Shown: positions 49,627-59,464 of the stretch, piece by piece | Layout: each line of letters opens with the position of its first letter | How positions within the stretch are numbered: position 1 is the first letter of the stretch | From: Jiangella anatolica | Lineage (GTDB): Bacteria; Actinomycetota; Actinomycetes; Jiangellales; Jiangellaceae | Assembly (NCBI RefSeq): GCF_003236295.1 | Contig: NZ_POTW01000016.1 | Span: 30,789 to 94,788 of the forward strand | Length of the DNA: 64,000 nt | Direction: 5' to 3' | Position numbers and translations under genes: made by a program | Notes under the pieces: generated by a model | The model's input: the letters and a program-made list of their open reading frames with translations, nothing else | What the model was told of the DNA's origin: nothing | Database searches by the model: none

Positions 49627-51423
49627 TCAGCGCGACTGGCTGACCCAGGCCGCGTGCAGGGCGGCGTACACGCCGCCCTTCTCGACCAGCTCCGCGTGCG
49701 GCCCGGACTCGACGAGCCGGCCGCGATCGAACACGAAGACCTCGTCGGCGGCCTCGGCGGTGGACAGCCGGTGCGCGATCGTCACCGACGTCCGGCCGCG
49801 GGAGATCCCCTCCAGCGCCCGGGCCAGCCGCACCTCCGTCGCCGGATCGACCGCGCTGGTGGCCTCGTCGAGGACCAGCAGGTCCGGGTCGGCCAGGTAG
49901 GCGCGGGCCAGCGCCACCAGCTGCCGCTCCCCCGCCGACAGCGACTCACCGCGCTGCCCGACCGGCGTCTCCAGCCCGTAGGCCAGCGAGTCCAGCCAGT
50001 CGCCCAGCCCCAGTTCAGTGACGGCGAGCAGCAGCTCCTCGTCGGTCGCCTCCGGCTTGCCGTAGCGCAGGTTCGCGGCCAGCGTGTCGTCGAACAGGAA
50101 GCCCTCCTGCGGCACCATCACGACCCGCTCGCGCAGAGACGCGAACCGCACCTCGCGCAGGTCGGTGCCGTCGACCAGCACCCGGCCGCGCACCGGGTCC
50201 ATCAGCCGGGTGAGCAGCTTGGCGAACGTCGTCTTGCCCGAGCCGGTCTCGCCCACCACCGCGACCCGGGTGTGCCGGGCGATCGCGACGTCGACCTCGT
50301 GCAGCACCGTCGGCCCGTCCGGGTAGGCGTAGGAGACGCACTCGAAGCGGACGTCGATGGGGCCGCGGGGCAGCTTGACGCCGTGCTCGGCCGGGTCGGC
50401 GACGTCGGCCGGGGTGTCGAGGATGCCGAGCACCCGGCGCCAGCCGGCGATGGCGTTCTGCGCCTCGCTGAGCACCTCGGTGCCGACCTGGACCGGCGCC
50501 ACGAACAGCGTCACCAGGAACAGGAACGCCACCATCCGGCCGAGCGTGATGTCGCCGGCCACGCCGAGCAGCACGCCGACGACCACGATCGCGGCGTTGA
50601 CCAGCCCGGCCACCACCTCCCCGGTGGAGAACGCCGTCGCCGCGAGCCGCTGCGCCCGGCTGGCCGCGGCCCGGTGCGACTCGACGGCGTCGTCGATGCG
50701 CTGCTGCGTGCGGCCCTCGATCGCGTACGCGCGGACCGCCTGGGCGCCGACGACGGACTCGGAGATCGCGCCGAGCATGCCACCGACCCGCTCGCGCACC
50801 ACCATGTAGGCGCTGGACAGCATCCGCTGGAACGTCCGCAGCGCCAGGAACAGCGGCAGGAAGCAGACCCACACGAGCAGCGTCAGCTGCCACGAGTAGA
50901 CCGCCATCACGATCGTCGCGATGATCAGCTGGCCGACGCTGACCAGCAGGATCAGCCCGCCCCACTGGACGAACTGGGAGATGGTGTCGACGTCGCTGGT
51001 GACGCGGGAGACCAGCGAGCCGCGCCGCTCGGTGTCCTGGGTCAGCACCGACAGGTCGTGCACGTGCCGGAACGCCTTGGTGCGCAGCGTGGCCAGGCCC
51101 GCCTCGCTGGCCTTGAAGATGCGCCGGTTCATGAGGTAGGCGGCGACGACCGTGACGAGGACGCCGACGCCGGCCAGCCCGACCATCCAGCGGACGTAGC
51201 CGAGGTCGGCGCCGCCGGGTGCGTTGAGGCCGTCGTCGATGGTCTGCTGGACGGCGATCGGCACGACCACCCGGCCGGCCGTGGCGACCAGCGCCAGCAG
51301 CAGCGTGACCGTCAGCCCCTGGGTGATCTCCGGCGACAGCGCGAGGCCGCGCCGGAACGTCGCCCAGGCCGAGCCGGAGCGGACCTCGCCCAGGCGGGAA
51401 CCCTGGCCGGCTACAGCGCTCAT
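49627..51423 (-). CDS. ABC exporter half-transporter (permease-ATPase), partner B
   Basis: A 598-residue half-transporter: six transmembrane helices (about 30-330) and an ATPase domain. The nucleotide motifs are Walker A VVGETGSGKTTFAKLL near 395, Q-loop VVMVPQEGFLFDD, signature LSAGERQLVALARAYL and Walker B LLVLDEATSAVD, then the H-loop TIAHRLST. Its signature starts LSAGE instead of LSGGQ, whereas the partner has LSGGQ. Such uneven pairs usually form heterodimeric exporters with one main catalytic site. The ATG overlaps the stop of the partner gene (ATGA). Relatives export peptides, lipids or drugs; no substrate gene is near. Confidence 0.93.
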   Translation of the reverse strand: MSAVAGQGSRLGEVRSGSAWATFRRGLALSPEITQGLTVTLLLALVATAGRVVVPIAVQQTIDDGLNAPGGADLGYVRWMVGLAGVGVLVTVVAAYLMNRRIFKASEAGLATLRTKAFRHVHDLSVLTQDTERRGSLVSRVTSDVDTISQFVQWGGLILLVSVGQLIIATIVMAVYSWQLTLLVWVCFLPLFLALRTFQRMLSSAYMVVRERVGGMLGAISESVVGAQAVRAYAIEGRTQQRIDDAVESHRAAASRAQRLAATAFSTGEVVAGLVNAAIVVVGVLLGVAGDITLGRMVAFLFLVTLFVAPVQVGTEVLSEAQNAIAGWRRVLGILDTPADVADPAEHGVKLPRGPIDVRFECVSYAYPDGPTVLHEVDVAIARHTRVAVVGETGSGKTTFAKLLTRLMDPVRGRVLVDGTDLREVRFASLRERVVMVPQEGFLFDDTLAANLRYGKPEATDEELLLAVTELGLGDWLDSLAYGLETPVGQRGESLSAGERQLVALARAYLADPDLLVLDEATSAVDPATEVRLARALEGISRGRTSVTIAHRLSTAEAADEVFVFDRGRLVESGPHAELVEKGGVYAALHAAWVSQSR

Positions 51424-53234
51424 GGCCGGTTCTCCTTGTCGGCGCCGGCCATCGCCCGCTCGACGGCGTCCCGCTCGTAGGCGGTGATGAGGTCGCGGTA
51501 GCCGGGCGAGCGGTCCAGCAGTTCGGTGTGGGTGCCGCGGGCGGACACCCGGCCGTCCTCGACGTAGACGACCTCGTCGGCCAGCGCGATGGTGGCCCGC
51601 CGGTAGGCGACCACGACGACGGTCGACGGCAGCGCGGCGTCGCGCAGCCCGGCCAGGATGCGCCGCTCGACCTCGGGGTCGACGGCGCTGGTGGCGTCGT
51701 CGAGGACGAGCAGCCGGGGCCTGCGCACCAGCGCCCGGGCCAGGGCCAGCCGCTGCCGCTGGCCGCCGGACAGGGTGGCGCCGCGCTCGCCGATGCGGGC
51801 GTCGAGCCCGCCGTCGAGCTCGTGCACGAACCGGTCGCCCTGGGCCAGCCGCAGTGCCGCCCACACGTCGTCGTCGGGCACGGGCAGGCCGAGGGCGACG
51901 TTGTCGCGGACGGTGTCCTCGAAGATGAACGGCTGCTGGAACACCAGCGACACCACGTCCGCGACCGCGCCGGGCGCCAGCCGGCGCAGGTCGGTGCCGT
52001 CGAGCAGGATCGCGCCGGTGCCGGGATCGACCAGCCGGACCAGCAGGCTGGCCAGCGTCGACTTGCCCGACCCGGTGGAGCCGACGACGGCGACCGTGCG
52101 GCCCGGCTCGACGTCGAGATGGACGCCGTCGAGCACCGGGGTGCCCTCGACGTAGGAGTAGCCGACGTCGTCGAGGCCCAGCCGGGCCGGCCCGCCGTCT
52201 CCGTCGCCGCCGGCCAGCCGCTCGCTGCCGTGCGGCAGCGCGCCGGTGGCGTCGAGCACCGCCTGCACCCGGCGCCAGCCGACGGTGGCGCGGGGCAGCT
52301 CGCCGAGCACGAAGCCGATGGCGCGGATCGGGAACGCCGTCACCGTCAGCAGGTAGGCGACCTGGACCAGCGAGCCGGCCGCGAGCGACCCGTCGGCGAC
52401 CCGGGCCGAGCCGATGATCAGGACGGCGAGGACGCCGAGGTTGGGCAGCGCCTCGAGCATCGGGTCGAACGCGCCGCGGACTCGGCCGACCGCCGCGTTG
52501 GCGTCGCGGAGCTGGCCGGCGACCTTGGCGAACCGGGCGGTCTCGGCGGCCTCGCGGCCCAGCGCCTTCACGACCATGGCGCCGTCGAAGGACTCGTGCG
52601 CCACCCCGGACAGCTCCGCCCGCAGCGCCTGCGCGCGCGTCGCCAGCGGTGACAGCCGGCGCTGATAGACGAAGTTCAGCAGCAGGATGGCCGGGAACAC
52701 CAGCGCGCCGACCAGCGCAAGCCACGGGTCGGCGAGGAACATCGAGATCAGCGCGAACACCAGCATGACGACGACGCCGAGCGCGAACGGCAGCGGCGCG
52801 ATCGGCCAGAACGACGCCTCGACGTCGGCGTTCGCGTTGGACAGCAGCTTGCCGGTGGAGTGCTGGTGGTGCCACGACAGCGGCAGCCGCAGGTACTGGC
52901 GGCTGACCTGGCGCCGGTACCGCGCGTTCAGCCGGTACTGGCCGAGCCCGGCGAAGTACCGGCGCACCACGATGCCGCCGGCCTTCACCAGCGCCGTCAC
53001 GATGATCGCGAGCGCCGCCAGCGCCAGCGCGCCGGTGGTCGTCTCGCCGTCGCGGAAGGCCGGCACCACGACGCGGTCGGTGACCCGCCCGATCACCTCG
53101 GCCGCGGCCACCGTCGCGAACCCGTACACCGCGCTGCCGGCGACCGCGATCCCCAGGATGACCGGCTCGTCGCGCATGGCCCGGACGAGGATCCGGATCC
53201 CTTCGCGCAGGGTGGCCTGCCGCTCGTCCCTCAC
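51420..53234 (-). CDS. ABC exporter half-transporter (permease-ATPase), partner A
   Basis: A 604-residue half-transporter first in a two-gene operon. The transmembrane part (about 20-330) is typical of the TmrA/BmrC group; the ATPase shows Walker A VVGSTGSGKSTLASLLVRL near 400, SLVFQQPFIFEDTVRDNV, signature LSGGQRQRLALARALVRRP and Walker B LLVLDDATSAVD. Here the catalytic Glu after Walker B is replaced by Asp (DD instead of DE), and the H-loop reads VVAYRRAT instead of a His. This half therefore holds a degenerate ATP site, as in heterodimeric exporters such as TM287/288. The GTG at 53234 is inferred from the family N-terminus. A GTACAAAG-type promoter stretch precedes it. Confidence 0.92.
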   Translation of the reverse strand: MRDERQATLREGIRILVRAMRDEPVILGIAVAGSAVYGFATVAAAEVIGRVTDRVVVPAFRDGETTTGALALAALAIIVTALVKAGGIVVRRYFAGLGQYRLNARYRRQVSRQYLRLPLSWHHQHSTGKLLSNANADVEASFWPIAPLPFALGVVVMLVFALISMFLADPWLALVGALVFPAILLLNFVYQRRLSPLATRAQALRAELSGVAHESFDGAMVVKALGREAAETARFAKVAGQLRDANAAVGRVRGAFDPMLEALPNLGVLAVLIIGSARVADGSLAAGSLVQVAYLLTVTAFPIRAIGFVLGELPRATVGWRRVQAVLDATGALPHGSERLAGGDGDGGPARLGLDDVGYSYVEGTPVLDGVHLDVEPGRTVAVVGSTGSGKSTLASLLVRLVDPGTGAILLDGTDLRRLAPGAVADVVSLVFQQPFIFEDTVRDNVALGLPVPDDDVWAALRLAQGDRFVHELDGGLDARIGERGATLSGGQRQRLALARALVRRPRLLVLDDATSAVDPEVERRILAGLRDAALPSTVVVVAYRRATIALADEVVYVEDGRVSARGTHTELLDRSPGYRDLITAYERDAVERAMAGADKENRP

Positions 53235-53317
53235 AACACTCGCTCTCTGCGCTCGCCCGGCTTTGTACAGTACCAACCGCCGCCGACAGGGCTGAAATCG
53301 GTTTCCACCGGACACGG

Positions 53318-53354
53318 CGCTGCCCGCCTCGCCGCGATGGCGAGGCGGGCAGCG
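53318..53354 (-). terminator. Strong hairpin terminator after the LPXTG gene
   Basis: A perfect 16-bp stem with loop GCGAT: CGCTGCCCGCCTCGCC (53318-53333) and its complement (53339-53354). It lies 20 bases past the stop of the surface-protein gene. There is no T-run, as is common for actinobacterial terminators. Confidence 0.8.
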
Positions 53355-53373
53355 GTCGTCTGACGCCCCGAGG

Positions 53374-54633
53374 TCAGGCGGTGGCGCGCCGGCCGCGCAG
53401 GACGAACGCGAGCCCGACGAGGCCGAGCAGGGCGGCCGCGGCCAGCGGCAGGCCCGGCCCGGCGCCGGTGTCGGGCAGCGGCTCGCCCGTCGGCGTCGGG
53501 GTCGGCGTCGGGGTGGGCTCGGTGACGGTGATGCCGACGTTGGCGGGCTCGGACGTCGCGGAGCCGTCGGAGACGGTGAACGTGAACGATTCTTCCCCGG
53601 TCCAGCCCTCGGCCGGGGTGTAGGTGAGGTTCGGCGCCTCGCCGCTCAGCGTGCCGTTCGCCGGCTCCGAGGCCAGCTCGTAGGTGAGCTCGTCGCCGTC
53701 CTCGTCGCTGCCCGTGAGCGTGATCTCGACCGGCGTGTCGACGGTGGTCTCGACGACCTGGTCGACGGCGACCGGCGGGTGGTTGGCCTCGAACGTGCCG
53801 GCCGCGATGATGACCGTGGAGTCGAGCTGGTGGTCCGACGCGTCGGCGATGGCCAGCTTGACGTGGTTGGTCTCGCCGGCGGTGACGTCGGCGGCGCAGG
53901 TCAGCACCGTCGTGAAGCCGTCCAGCTCGGTCGCGTGCGCACCTTCGGGCAGCTCGTTGTCGACGTAGAGGTCGGCGTTGAGGTTGTTGTTGATCGTGTT
54001 GATCGTGACCGGCTGGGCGTCGGCGCCCACGACCGCGCAGTTCTCGCCGTTGACGAAGAAGCCGAAGACGTCGTTGTACTCCGAGTCGACGTACTCGTTG
54101 TACTCCTCGGAGCCGAAGATGTAGTCGAAGCGGATCTGATCGGTGGCCGGGACGAAGTCGAACTCCAGGATGGCGGCGTCCAGGGTCGGGAAGGCCGCCA
54201 GCGGGTCCAGGTCGGCGTCGCCGGCCAGCAGGAACTCGGTGGTCATCTCGTTGGAGACGTTCGGGCCGAGGACCGAGCTGCGCTCGCCGGCCACCGAGCC
54301 CGACGACAGCGCCACGCCGCCGGGCACGCCGAACACGTCGTCGAAGCCGCCGGCCAGGCCCGCTGCCTGCGGGCTGCCGGTGTAGACGACGTTCTCGGCG
54401 GTGACGCCCTCGCCGAGCAGCGACTCGACCAGCTCCTCGGCGGTCAGGCCGCCGGTGTCGAGGTCGACGGCGGTCTGGTCGCCGACGCCCTCGCCCTTGG
54501 CCGACAGCGGCGTGGACGAGCCGCGCTCGGCCGGCTCCTCGGTGGCCAGCGCGGCCGGGGCGCCGGCCGTCGCGATGATCAGCAGGGCGCCCGCGGTCAG
54601 CGCGGACGTCCTGCGGGCAGACAGGTACCTCAC
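53374..54633 (-). CDS. LPXTG cell-wall-anchored protein with choice-of-anchor L domain
   Basis: A 419-residue surface protein. It has a signal peptide (residues 1-28, ending ALATEEPAE), a choice-of-anchor L domain (about 45-265) with the landmark FDFVPATDQIRFDYIFGSEEYNEYVDSEYNDVFGFFVNG, a bacterial Ig/cadherin-like repeat (about 270-365; NHPPVAVDQVVETTVDTPVEITLTGSDEDGDELTYEL), a PTPTPT spacer and a sorting signal LPDTG followed by a hydrophobic stretch and RGRRATA. A sortase should join it to peptidoglycan, but no sortase gene is in the window. GAGGGGG precedes the GTG start. Strong terminators on both sides isolate it. The domain probably mediates adhesion or calcium-dependent contacts. Confidence 0.9.
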   Translation of the reverse strand: MRYLSARRTSALTAGALLIIATAGAPAALATEEPAERGSSTPLSAKGEGVGDQTAVDLDTGGLTAEELVESLLGEGVTAENVVYTGSPQAAGLAGGFDDVFGVPGGVALSSGSVAGERSSVLGPNVSNEMTTEFLLAGDADLDPLAAFPTLDAAILEFDFVPATDQIRFDYIFGSEEYNEYVDSEYNDVFGFFVNGENCAVVGADAQPVTINTINNNLNADLYVDNELPEGAHATELDGFTTVLTCAADVTAGETNHVKLAIADASDHQLDSTVIIAAGTFEANHPPVAVDQVVETTVDTPVEITLTGSDEDGDELTYELASEPANGTLSGEAPNLTYTPAEGWTGEESFTFTVSDGSATSEPANVGITVTEPTPTPTPTPTGEPLPDTGAGPGLPLAAAALLGLVGLAFVLRGRRATA

Positions 54634-54701
54634 TGGAGTGCCCCCCTCAAGGCATGGCGACGCCGCGACGCCGCCGAAGAACAACAGAAAGTCGAAGTTT
54701 C

Positions 54702-54736
54702 GTGTCGGGGTCCGCTGGGTAGCCGGACCCCGACAC
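54702..54736 (-). terminator. Intrinsic terminator after hisF
   Basis: GTGTCGGGGTCC (54702-54713) and GGACCCCGACAC (54725-54736) form a perfect 12-bp stem. On the minus strand the hairpin is followed by a T-rich stretch (GAAACTTCGACTTTCTG), giving a classical terminator about 57 bases beyond the hisF stop. Confidence 0.88.
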
Positions 54737-54792
54737 CTTAGCGGCATCCGGGGCGGTTGTGGTGACTCGACCCGGTATGAGTTCGGCGTGTT

Positions 54793-55554
54793 CTAACGGA
54801 CGGTATGACCCGATTCCGCCAGGGCCGTCTTGACCTCGCCGATGCGCAGGTCGCCGAAGTGGAAGACGCTGGCCGCGAGCACGGCGTCGGCGCCGGCGTC
54901 GACGGCGGGCGCGAAGTCCGGCAGCGCCCCCGCGCCGCCGCTGGCGATCACCGGCACGTCGACGACGGCGCGCACCGCGCGCAGCAGCTCCAGGTCGTAG
55001 CCGTCCTTGGTGCCGTCGGCGTCGACGGAGTTCAGCAGGATCTCCCCGGCACCGCGCTCGGCCGCCTCGGCCGCCCAGCCGACGGCGTCGATGCCGGCGC
55101 CGCGCCGCCCGCCGTGCGTCGTCACCTCGAAGCCGGACGCGGTGCCGCCGCCGCGCCGAGCGTCGACCGACAGCACCAGCACCTGGCTGCCGAACCGGTG
55201 CGCGATCTCGGTGACCAGCTCGGGCCGGGCGACGGCGGCGGTGTTGACGCCGACCTTGTCCGCGCCGGCCCGCAGCAGCCGGTCGACGTCCTCGACGGCG
55301 CGGACGCCGCCGCCGACGGTCAGCGGGATGAACACCTGCTCCGCCGTCCGCGACACGACGTCGTAGGTGGTGGACCGGTCGTCCGACGATGCGGTGATGT
55401 CGAGGAACACCAGCTCGTCGGCGCCCTCGGCGCCGTAGGCCGCGGCCAGCTCGACCGGGTCGCCGGCGTCGCGCAGGTCGGTGAACCGCACGCCCTTGAC
55501 GACGCGGCCGGCGTCGACGTCGAGGCAGGGGATGACGCGGACGGCGACGCTCAC
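54793..55554 (-). CDS. hisF: Imidazole glycerol phosphate synthase, cyclase subunit
   Basis: Forms the imidazole ring with ammonia from HisH. The 253-residue TIM barrel carries the catalytic Asp in [16 protein letters not shown] near 12 and the second Asp in [20 protein letters not shown] near 130-180, with phosphate-binding loops LTVGGGVR and ASGGAGAL. The GTG start overlaps the stop of priA by four bases (GTGA). It is last gene of the main his cluster and is followed by a strong terminator. The protein is normal in all respects. Confidence 0.97.
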   Translation of the reverse strand: MSVAVRVIPCLDVDAGRVVKGVRFTDLRDAGDPVELAAAYGAEGADELVFLDITASSDDRSTTYDVVSRTAEQVFIPLTVGGGVRAVEDVDRLLRAGADKVGVNTAAVARPELVTEIAHRFGSQVLVLSVDARRGGGTASGFEVTTHGGRRGAGIDAVGWAAEAAERGAGEILLNSVDADGTKDGYDLELLRAVRAVVDVPVIASGGAGALPDFAPAVDAGADAVLAASVFHFGDLRIGEVKTALAESGHTVR

Positions 55555-56276
55555 GAGGCGGCGACCTTCAACGCTTCCTCCAGCGTGAACTGCCCGGCGT
55601 AGAGCGCCTTGCCGATGATCGCGCCCTCGACGCCGATCGGCACCAGCGAGCGCAGCGCCGCGACGTCGTCGAGGCTGGACACCCCGCCGCTCGCGACGAC
55701 CGGCTTGGTCGTCCGCGCGCAGACCTCGCGGAGCAGGTCCAGGTTGGGGCCGCGCAGCGTGCCGTCCTTCGTCACGTCGGTGACGACGTAGCGGGCGCAG
55801 CCGTCGCGGTCCAGCCGCTCCAGCACCTCCCACAGGTCGCCGCCCTCACGGGTCCAGCCGCGGGCGGCCAGCGTGGTGCCGCGCACGTCCAGCCCGACGG
55901 CGACGCGGTCGCCGTGGCGGGCGATGGCCGACGCCGTCCACTCCGGATCCTCCAGCGCGGCGGTCCCCAGGTTGACCCGTCGGCAGCCGGTGGCCAGCGC
56001 GTTCGCCAGCGACTCGTCGTCGCGGATGCCGCCGGACAGCTCGACGTCGACGTCGAGCTTGCCGACCACGGCGGCCAGCAGCTCGCGGTTGGAACCGCGG
56101 CCGAACGCGGCGTCGAGGTCGACCAGGTGCACCCACGGCGCGCCGGCGGACTGCCACGCCAGCGCCGCCTCCAGCGGGTCGCCGTAGGACGTCTCGGACC
56201 CGGCCTCGCCCTGGACCAGGCGCACGGCCTGCCCACCGGCGACGTCGACGGCCGGCAACAGCTCGAGCACCGTCAT
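55551..56276 (-). CDS. priA: PriA: bifunctional HisA/TrpF isomerase
   Basis: In actinobacteria one enzyme isomerises both ProFAR (histidine) and PRA (tryptophan), replacing the missing trpF. The 241-residue barrel has Asp near 11 in [20 protein letters not shown] and Asp near 170 in [23 protein letters not shown] as the general acid-base pair, and [13 protein letters not shown] and GGVSSLDDV for phosphate binding. The absence of trpF from the trp gene string in this window fits the dual role. It is placed between a methyltransferase gene (one-base overlap) and hisF (four-base overlap). Confidence 0.95.
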   Translation of the reverse strand: MTVLELLPAVDVAGGQAVRLVQGEAGSETSYGDPLEAALAWQSAGAPWVHLVDLDAAFGRGSNRELLAAVVGKLDVDVELSGGIRDDESLANALATGCRRVNLGTAALEDPEWTASAIARHGDRVAVGLDVRGTTLAARGWTREGGDLWEVLERLDRDGCARYVVTDVTKDGTLRGPNLDLLREVCARTTKPVVASGGVSSLDDVAALRSLVPIGVEGAIIGKALYAGQFTLEEALKVAAS

Positions 56277-57022
56277 CAGAGCTTCACCGCCCGGAACCGC
56301 AGCCGGCGGTAGTCGGCCCACCAGGCGTCGTCGTGCCACAGCTCCGGCCGGGCGATCTCCTCCGCGCGCGCCACCACCTCCGCCGGCAGCGTCTCGACCT
56401 GCGTCGACGCGAACATCTCCAGCCACTTGCGCATGCCGTCCGGGCCGGTCAGCTTGGTCGGCCGGTCGTAGAAGTCGAGCTGGCGGATCTCCAGCCCGGC
56501 GTCCTCCAGCATCGCGGCGTACTCGGCCGGGGAGTTGAAGAACCACGGCCAGCTCCGGTCCGGCAGCCCGGCCTCGCGGCAGGCCCGGTCGACGGCGGCG
56601 GTGACCGACGCGACGTTGCCGGTCGCGCCCATCTCGGCGACGAACCGGCCGCCCACGCGCAGCGCGTCGGACACGCAGCCCAGCACCTCGACCTGCGCCG
56701 GCATCCAGTGCAGGGCGGCGTTGGAGATGACCGCGTCGACCGGCTCCTCGACGGTGAAGTCGTGCGCGTCGGCGACCCGCAGCTCCGCCGCGTCGCCCAG
56801 CCGCTCGCGGGCGGCCTCGATCATCGCCGGGTCGGCGTCCATGCCGATCACCCGGGCGCCGGCGTCGATCAGCCGCGCGGTCAGCTCACCGGTGCCGCAG
56901 CCGAGGTCGAGGATGGTCTCGCCGGCCTGCGGCTGCAGCCAGTCGAGCAGCTCCGCGCCATAGGCGGCCACGAACGCGAAGTCGCGGTCGTAGGCGCGCG
57001 CGTCCCAGTTGGTCACGGTCAC
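56276..57022 (-). CDS. Trans-aconitate-methyltransferase-like SAM methyltransferase inside the his operon
   Basis: A 248-residue class I methyltransferase. The SAM-binding motif is [34 protein letters not shown] near 35-68, with motif [22 protein letters not shown] near 90-108. The pattern (NAALHW, then a [15 protein letters not shown] segment) is that of trans-aconitate 2-methyltransferase and relatives, which act on small carboxylates. It is embedded between hisH and priA with four-base and one-base overlaps. It is not part of histidine synthesis, so it rides in the operon or acts on a pathway intermediate. GTG at 57022 overlaps the hisH stop; GTG at 57016 is an alternative. Confidence 0.88.
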   Translation of the reverse strand: MTVTNWDARAYDRDFAFVAAYGAELLDWLQPQAGETILDLGCGTGELTARLIDAGARVIGMDADPAMIEAARERLGDAAELRVADAHDFTVEEPVDAVISNAALHWMPAQVEVLGCVSDALRVGGRFVAEMGATGNVASVTAAVDRACREAGLPDRSWPWFFNSPAEYAAMLEDAGLEIRQLDFYDRPTKLTGPDGMRKWLEMFASTQVETLPAEVVARAEEIARPELWHDDAWWADYRRLRFRAVKL

Positions 57023-57666
57023 AAGCTCCTCATCCAATTCTCCAGCAGGTGCAGTCCCGCATCGCCGGACTTCTCCGGGTGGAACTGCGTCGCGGTCAGC
57101 GGCCCGTTCTCGACGGCGGCGACGAACGTGTCGCCGTTGTGGTCCGACGTGGTCACCAGGGGCGGTTTCAGCCGTTCCGGCGCCGGCAGCACCCACTGTC
57201 GGACGCCGTAGGAGTGCACGAAGTAGAACCGTTCCTTCTCCACGCCGTCGAACAGCACCGTGCCGGCCGGCGCCTCGACGGTGTTCCAGCCCATGTGCGG
57301 CAGCGGGTTGGCCTGCAGCCGCTCGACGGTGCCCGGCCACTCCCCCATGCCGTCGGTCTCGACGCCGTGCTCGACGCCGCGCTCGAACAGGATCTGCATG
57401 CCGACGCAGATGCCCAGCACCGGCCGGCCGCCGGCCAGCCGCCGGCCGACCACCTCGTGCCCGCGGGCGGCGCGCAGCCCGGCCATGCAGGCGGCGAACG
57501 CGCCGACACCGGGGACGACCAGGCCGTCGGCCTCCGCCGCGGCCTGCCGGTCGGCGGTCAGCGTGACGTTCGCGCCGACCTTCTCCAGGGCGCGGGTCGC
57601 CGAGCGCACGTTGCCGGATCCGTAGTCGAACACGACCACGTTGCGGTTGGGTTGCACGTCACTCAT
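57019..57666 (-). CDS. hisH: Imidazole glycerol phosphate synthase, glutaminase subunit
   Basis: Supplies ammonia to HisF by hydrolysing glutamine. The 215-residue class I amidotransferase has the nucleophile Cys in [13 protein letters not shown] near 88 and the His-Glu pair in [14 protein letters not shown] near 192. [22 protein letters not shown] starts the protein and [18 protein letters not shown] carries the oxyanion region. The ATG at 57666 lies 29 bases from the divergent hydrolase gene, so the his genes downstream of it may start from a promoter inside or near that small gap. Confidence 0.97.
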   Translation of the reverse strand: MSDVQPNRNVVVFDYGSGNVRSATRALEKVGANVTLTADRQAAAEADGLVVPGVGAFAACMAGLRAARGHEVVGRRLAGGRPVLGICVGMQILFERGVEHGVETDGMGEWPGTVERLQANPLPHMGWNTVEAPAGTVLFDGVEKERFYFVHSYGVRQWVLPAPERLKPPLVTTSDHNGDTFVAAVENGPLTATQFHPEKSGDAGLHLLENWMRSL

Positions 57667-57695
57667 CGTCCACCTCCCCGTGTCAGACTGCGAAT

Positions 57696-58859
57696 GTGAC
57701 CCTCGACGATGGCGCCGCAGCGCTCGGCCGGCGTTGGCCGTTGCGCGTCGCCGTCGGCTCCGCGGCGGTCGCGGTGGCCGGGCTGGCCACCACCGGCGCC
57801 GGCGGCTGGTACTACGCCGACGAGCTGCTCCAGGTGCGGCCGGAGCCGCCGGACTACCCGGTCGAGGTGATCGCGGTCGTCGGCACCACCGTCACGCTGT
57901 CCGGCCCGGGCGCCGACGAGCCCGGCGTCGTCGGGCTGGAGTGGCCCGGCGGCTTCGCCCGCGTGGGCCGCGAGATCGACGTCGCCGGCGAGTACGTGCT
58001 GCGCAGCATCCAGCCCTACCCGCAGCTGCCCTCCGTCGGCACCCAGGTCCGGGTCGCCTACTACGCCGCGCCCGACGACCTGCGCGACCTGTCCCGCGTC
58101 GCCGGCGTAGCCGCCCGCCGGATCGAGTTCGACGGCCCGCTCGGCCGCTACCCGGCCACCTACCTGCCGGGCGACGGCGAACGCTGGATGGTCCACGTGC
58201 ACGGCCGAGGCGCCACCCGGGGCCAGGCGTACCGGTTGATCCCGGCGGTGCACCGGCTCGGGCTGCCGCAGCTGTCCATCGCCTACCGCAACGACGACGG
58301 CGCGCCCGAGGGGCCGCACCGCGAGTACGGGCTGGGCTGGACCGAGTCCGAGGACCTCGCCGCGGCGCTGGACTGGGCCCGCGAGCAGGGCGCCCGCGAG
58401 TTCGTGCTGACGGGCTACTCGATGGGCGGCGCGATCGTCGGCAACCTGCTGCGCCTCGCCGGGTCCGACGGCGTCGCCGGCGTCGTCTACGACTCGCCGG
58501 TGCTGTCGTGGCTGGACATCCTCGCGTACCAGGCCCGGCTGCGCGGCGTGCCGGCGTTCGGCGCCACCGTCGCGGCGTCGGTCGTGCGGGCCCGCACCGG
58601 CATCAACGTCTGGGCCATGGACCAGGTCGCGCACGCCGACCGGCTGGACGTCCCGGTGCTGCTGTTCCACGGCTCCGGCGACACGACGGTGCCGGTGACC
58701 TCGTCGGACCGGTTCGCCGCGGCCCGGCCGGACCTCGTCACGTACCTGCGCGGCGAGGCCGAGCACGTCCGCAACTGGAACCTCGACCCTGCGGCCTACG
58801 AGGCGGCGGTGACGGCGTTCCTGACATCGCTGCCCGCGCACGCCGCCGTCAGGGCCTAG
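57696..58859 (+). CDS. Alpha/beta-hydrolase with N-terminal membrane anchor
   Basis: A 387-residue hydrolase. Residues 15-38 form one transmembrane helix or uncleaved signal ([28 protein letters not shown]). The catalytic domain shows the nucleophile elbow [17 protein letters not shown] near 247, the Asp in [13 protein letters not shown] near 325 and the His in GEAEHVRNW near 355. The VHVHGRG segment near 165 supplies the oxyanion hole. It belongs to the BAAT/dienelactone-like hydrolases of actinobacteria; the substrate is unknown. It is transcribed against the surrounding his genes, sits exactly between hisB and hisH, and leaves only 29 and 5 bases at its ends. It looks like an insertion. 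Confidence 0.88.
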   Translation: MTLDDGAAALGRRWPLRVAVGSAAVAVAGLATTGAGGWYYADELLQVRPEPPDYPVEVIAVVGTTVTLSGPGADEPGVVGLEWPGGFARVGREIDVAGEYVLRSIQPYPQLPSVGTQVRVAYYAAPDDLRDLSRVAGVAARRIEFDGPLGRYPATYLPGDGERWMVHVHGRGATRGQAYRLIPAVHRLGLPQLSIAYRNDDGAPEGPHREYGLGWTESEDLAAALDWAREQGAREFVLTGYSMGGAIVGNLLRLAGSDGVAGVVYDSPVLSWLDILAYQARLRGVPAFGATVAASVVRARTGINVWAMDQVAHADRLDVPVLLFHGSGDTTVPVTSSDRFAAARPDLVTYLRGEAEHVRNWNLDPAAYEAAVTAFLTSLPAHAAVRA

Positions 58860-58864
58860 CAGCG

Positions 58865-59464
58865 TCACAACGCGCCCTTCGTCGACGGCACGCCGCGCTC
58901 ACGCGGGTCGATCGCGACCGCGGTGCGCAGCGCCCGGGCGACGGCCTTGAACTGCGCCTCGGCGATGTGGTGCGGGTCGCGGCCGCCGAGCACGCGCACG
59001 TGCATCGTCAGGCCGCCGTGGTGGGCCAGGCTCTCCAGCACGTGCGCCGTCAGCGAGCCGGTGAAGTGGCCGCCGATCAGCACGTACTCCTGCCCGGCCG
59101 GCTCGCCGGAGTGCACGAAGTACGGCCGGCCGGACACGTCGACGACGGCGTGCGCCAGCGCCTCGTCCAGCGGGACGGTCGCCTCGCCGTAGCGGACGAT
59201 GCCGACCTTGTCGCCGAGCGCCTCGCGCAGGGCCTGGCCGATGACGATCGCGGTGTCCTCGACTGTGTGGTGGACGTCGATGTGGGTGTCGCCCTCGGAC
59301 CGGACGGTGAGGTCGATGAGCGAGTGCCGGGCCAGCGCCGTCAGCATGTGGTCGTAGAACGGCACCGACGTGGCGATGTCGTTGCGGCCCTCGCCGTCGA
59401 GGTCCAGCTCGACGCTGACCTTGCTCTCGCTGGTCGCGCGCTCGACCTTGGCGGTGCGGCTCAT
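58865..59464 (-). CDS. hisB: Imidazoleglycerol-phosphate dehydratase
   Basis: Dehydrates IGP in histidine synthesis. The 199-residue protein contains both family signatures: [17 protein letters not shown] near 37-53 and [19 protein letters not shown] near 62-80, with the second-half repeat [38 protein letters not shown]. The His clusters bind two Mn ions. There is no fused phosphatase, as is usual for actinobacteria. The ATG overlaps the hisC stop by four bases. Its 3' end is five bases from the convergent hydrolase gene, with no terminator visible. Confidence 0.97.
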   Translation of the reverse strand: MSRTAKVERATSESKVSVELDLDGEGRNDIATSVPFYDHMLTALARHSLIDLTVRSEGDTHIDVHHTVEDTAIVIGQALREALGDKVGIVRYGEATVPLDEALAHAVVDVSGRPYFVHSGEPAGQEYVLIGGHFTGSLTAHVLESLAHHGGLTMHVRVLGGRDPHHIAEAQFKAVARALRTAVAIDPRERGVPSTKGAL

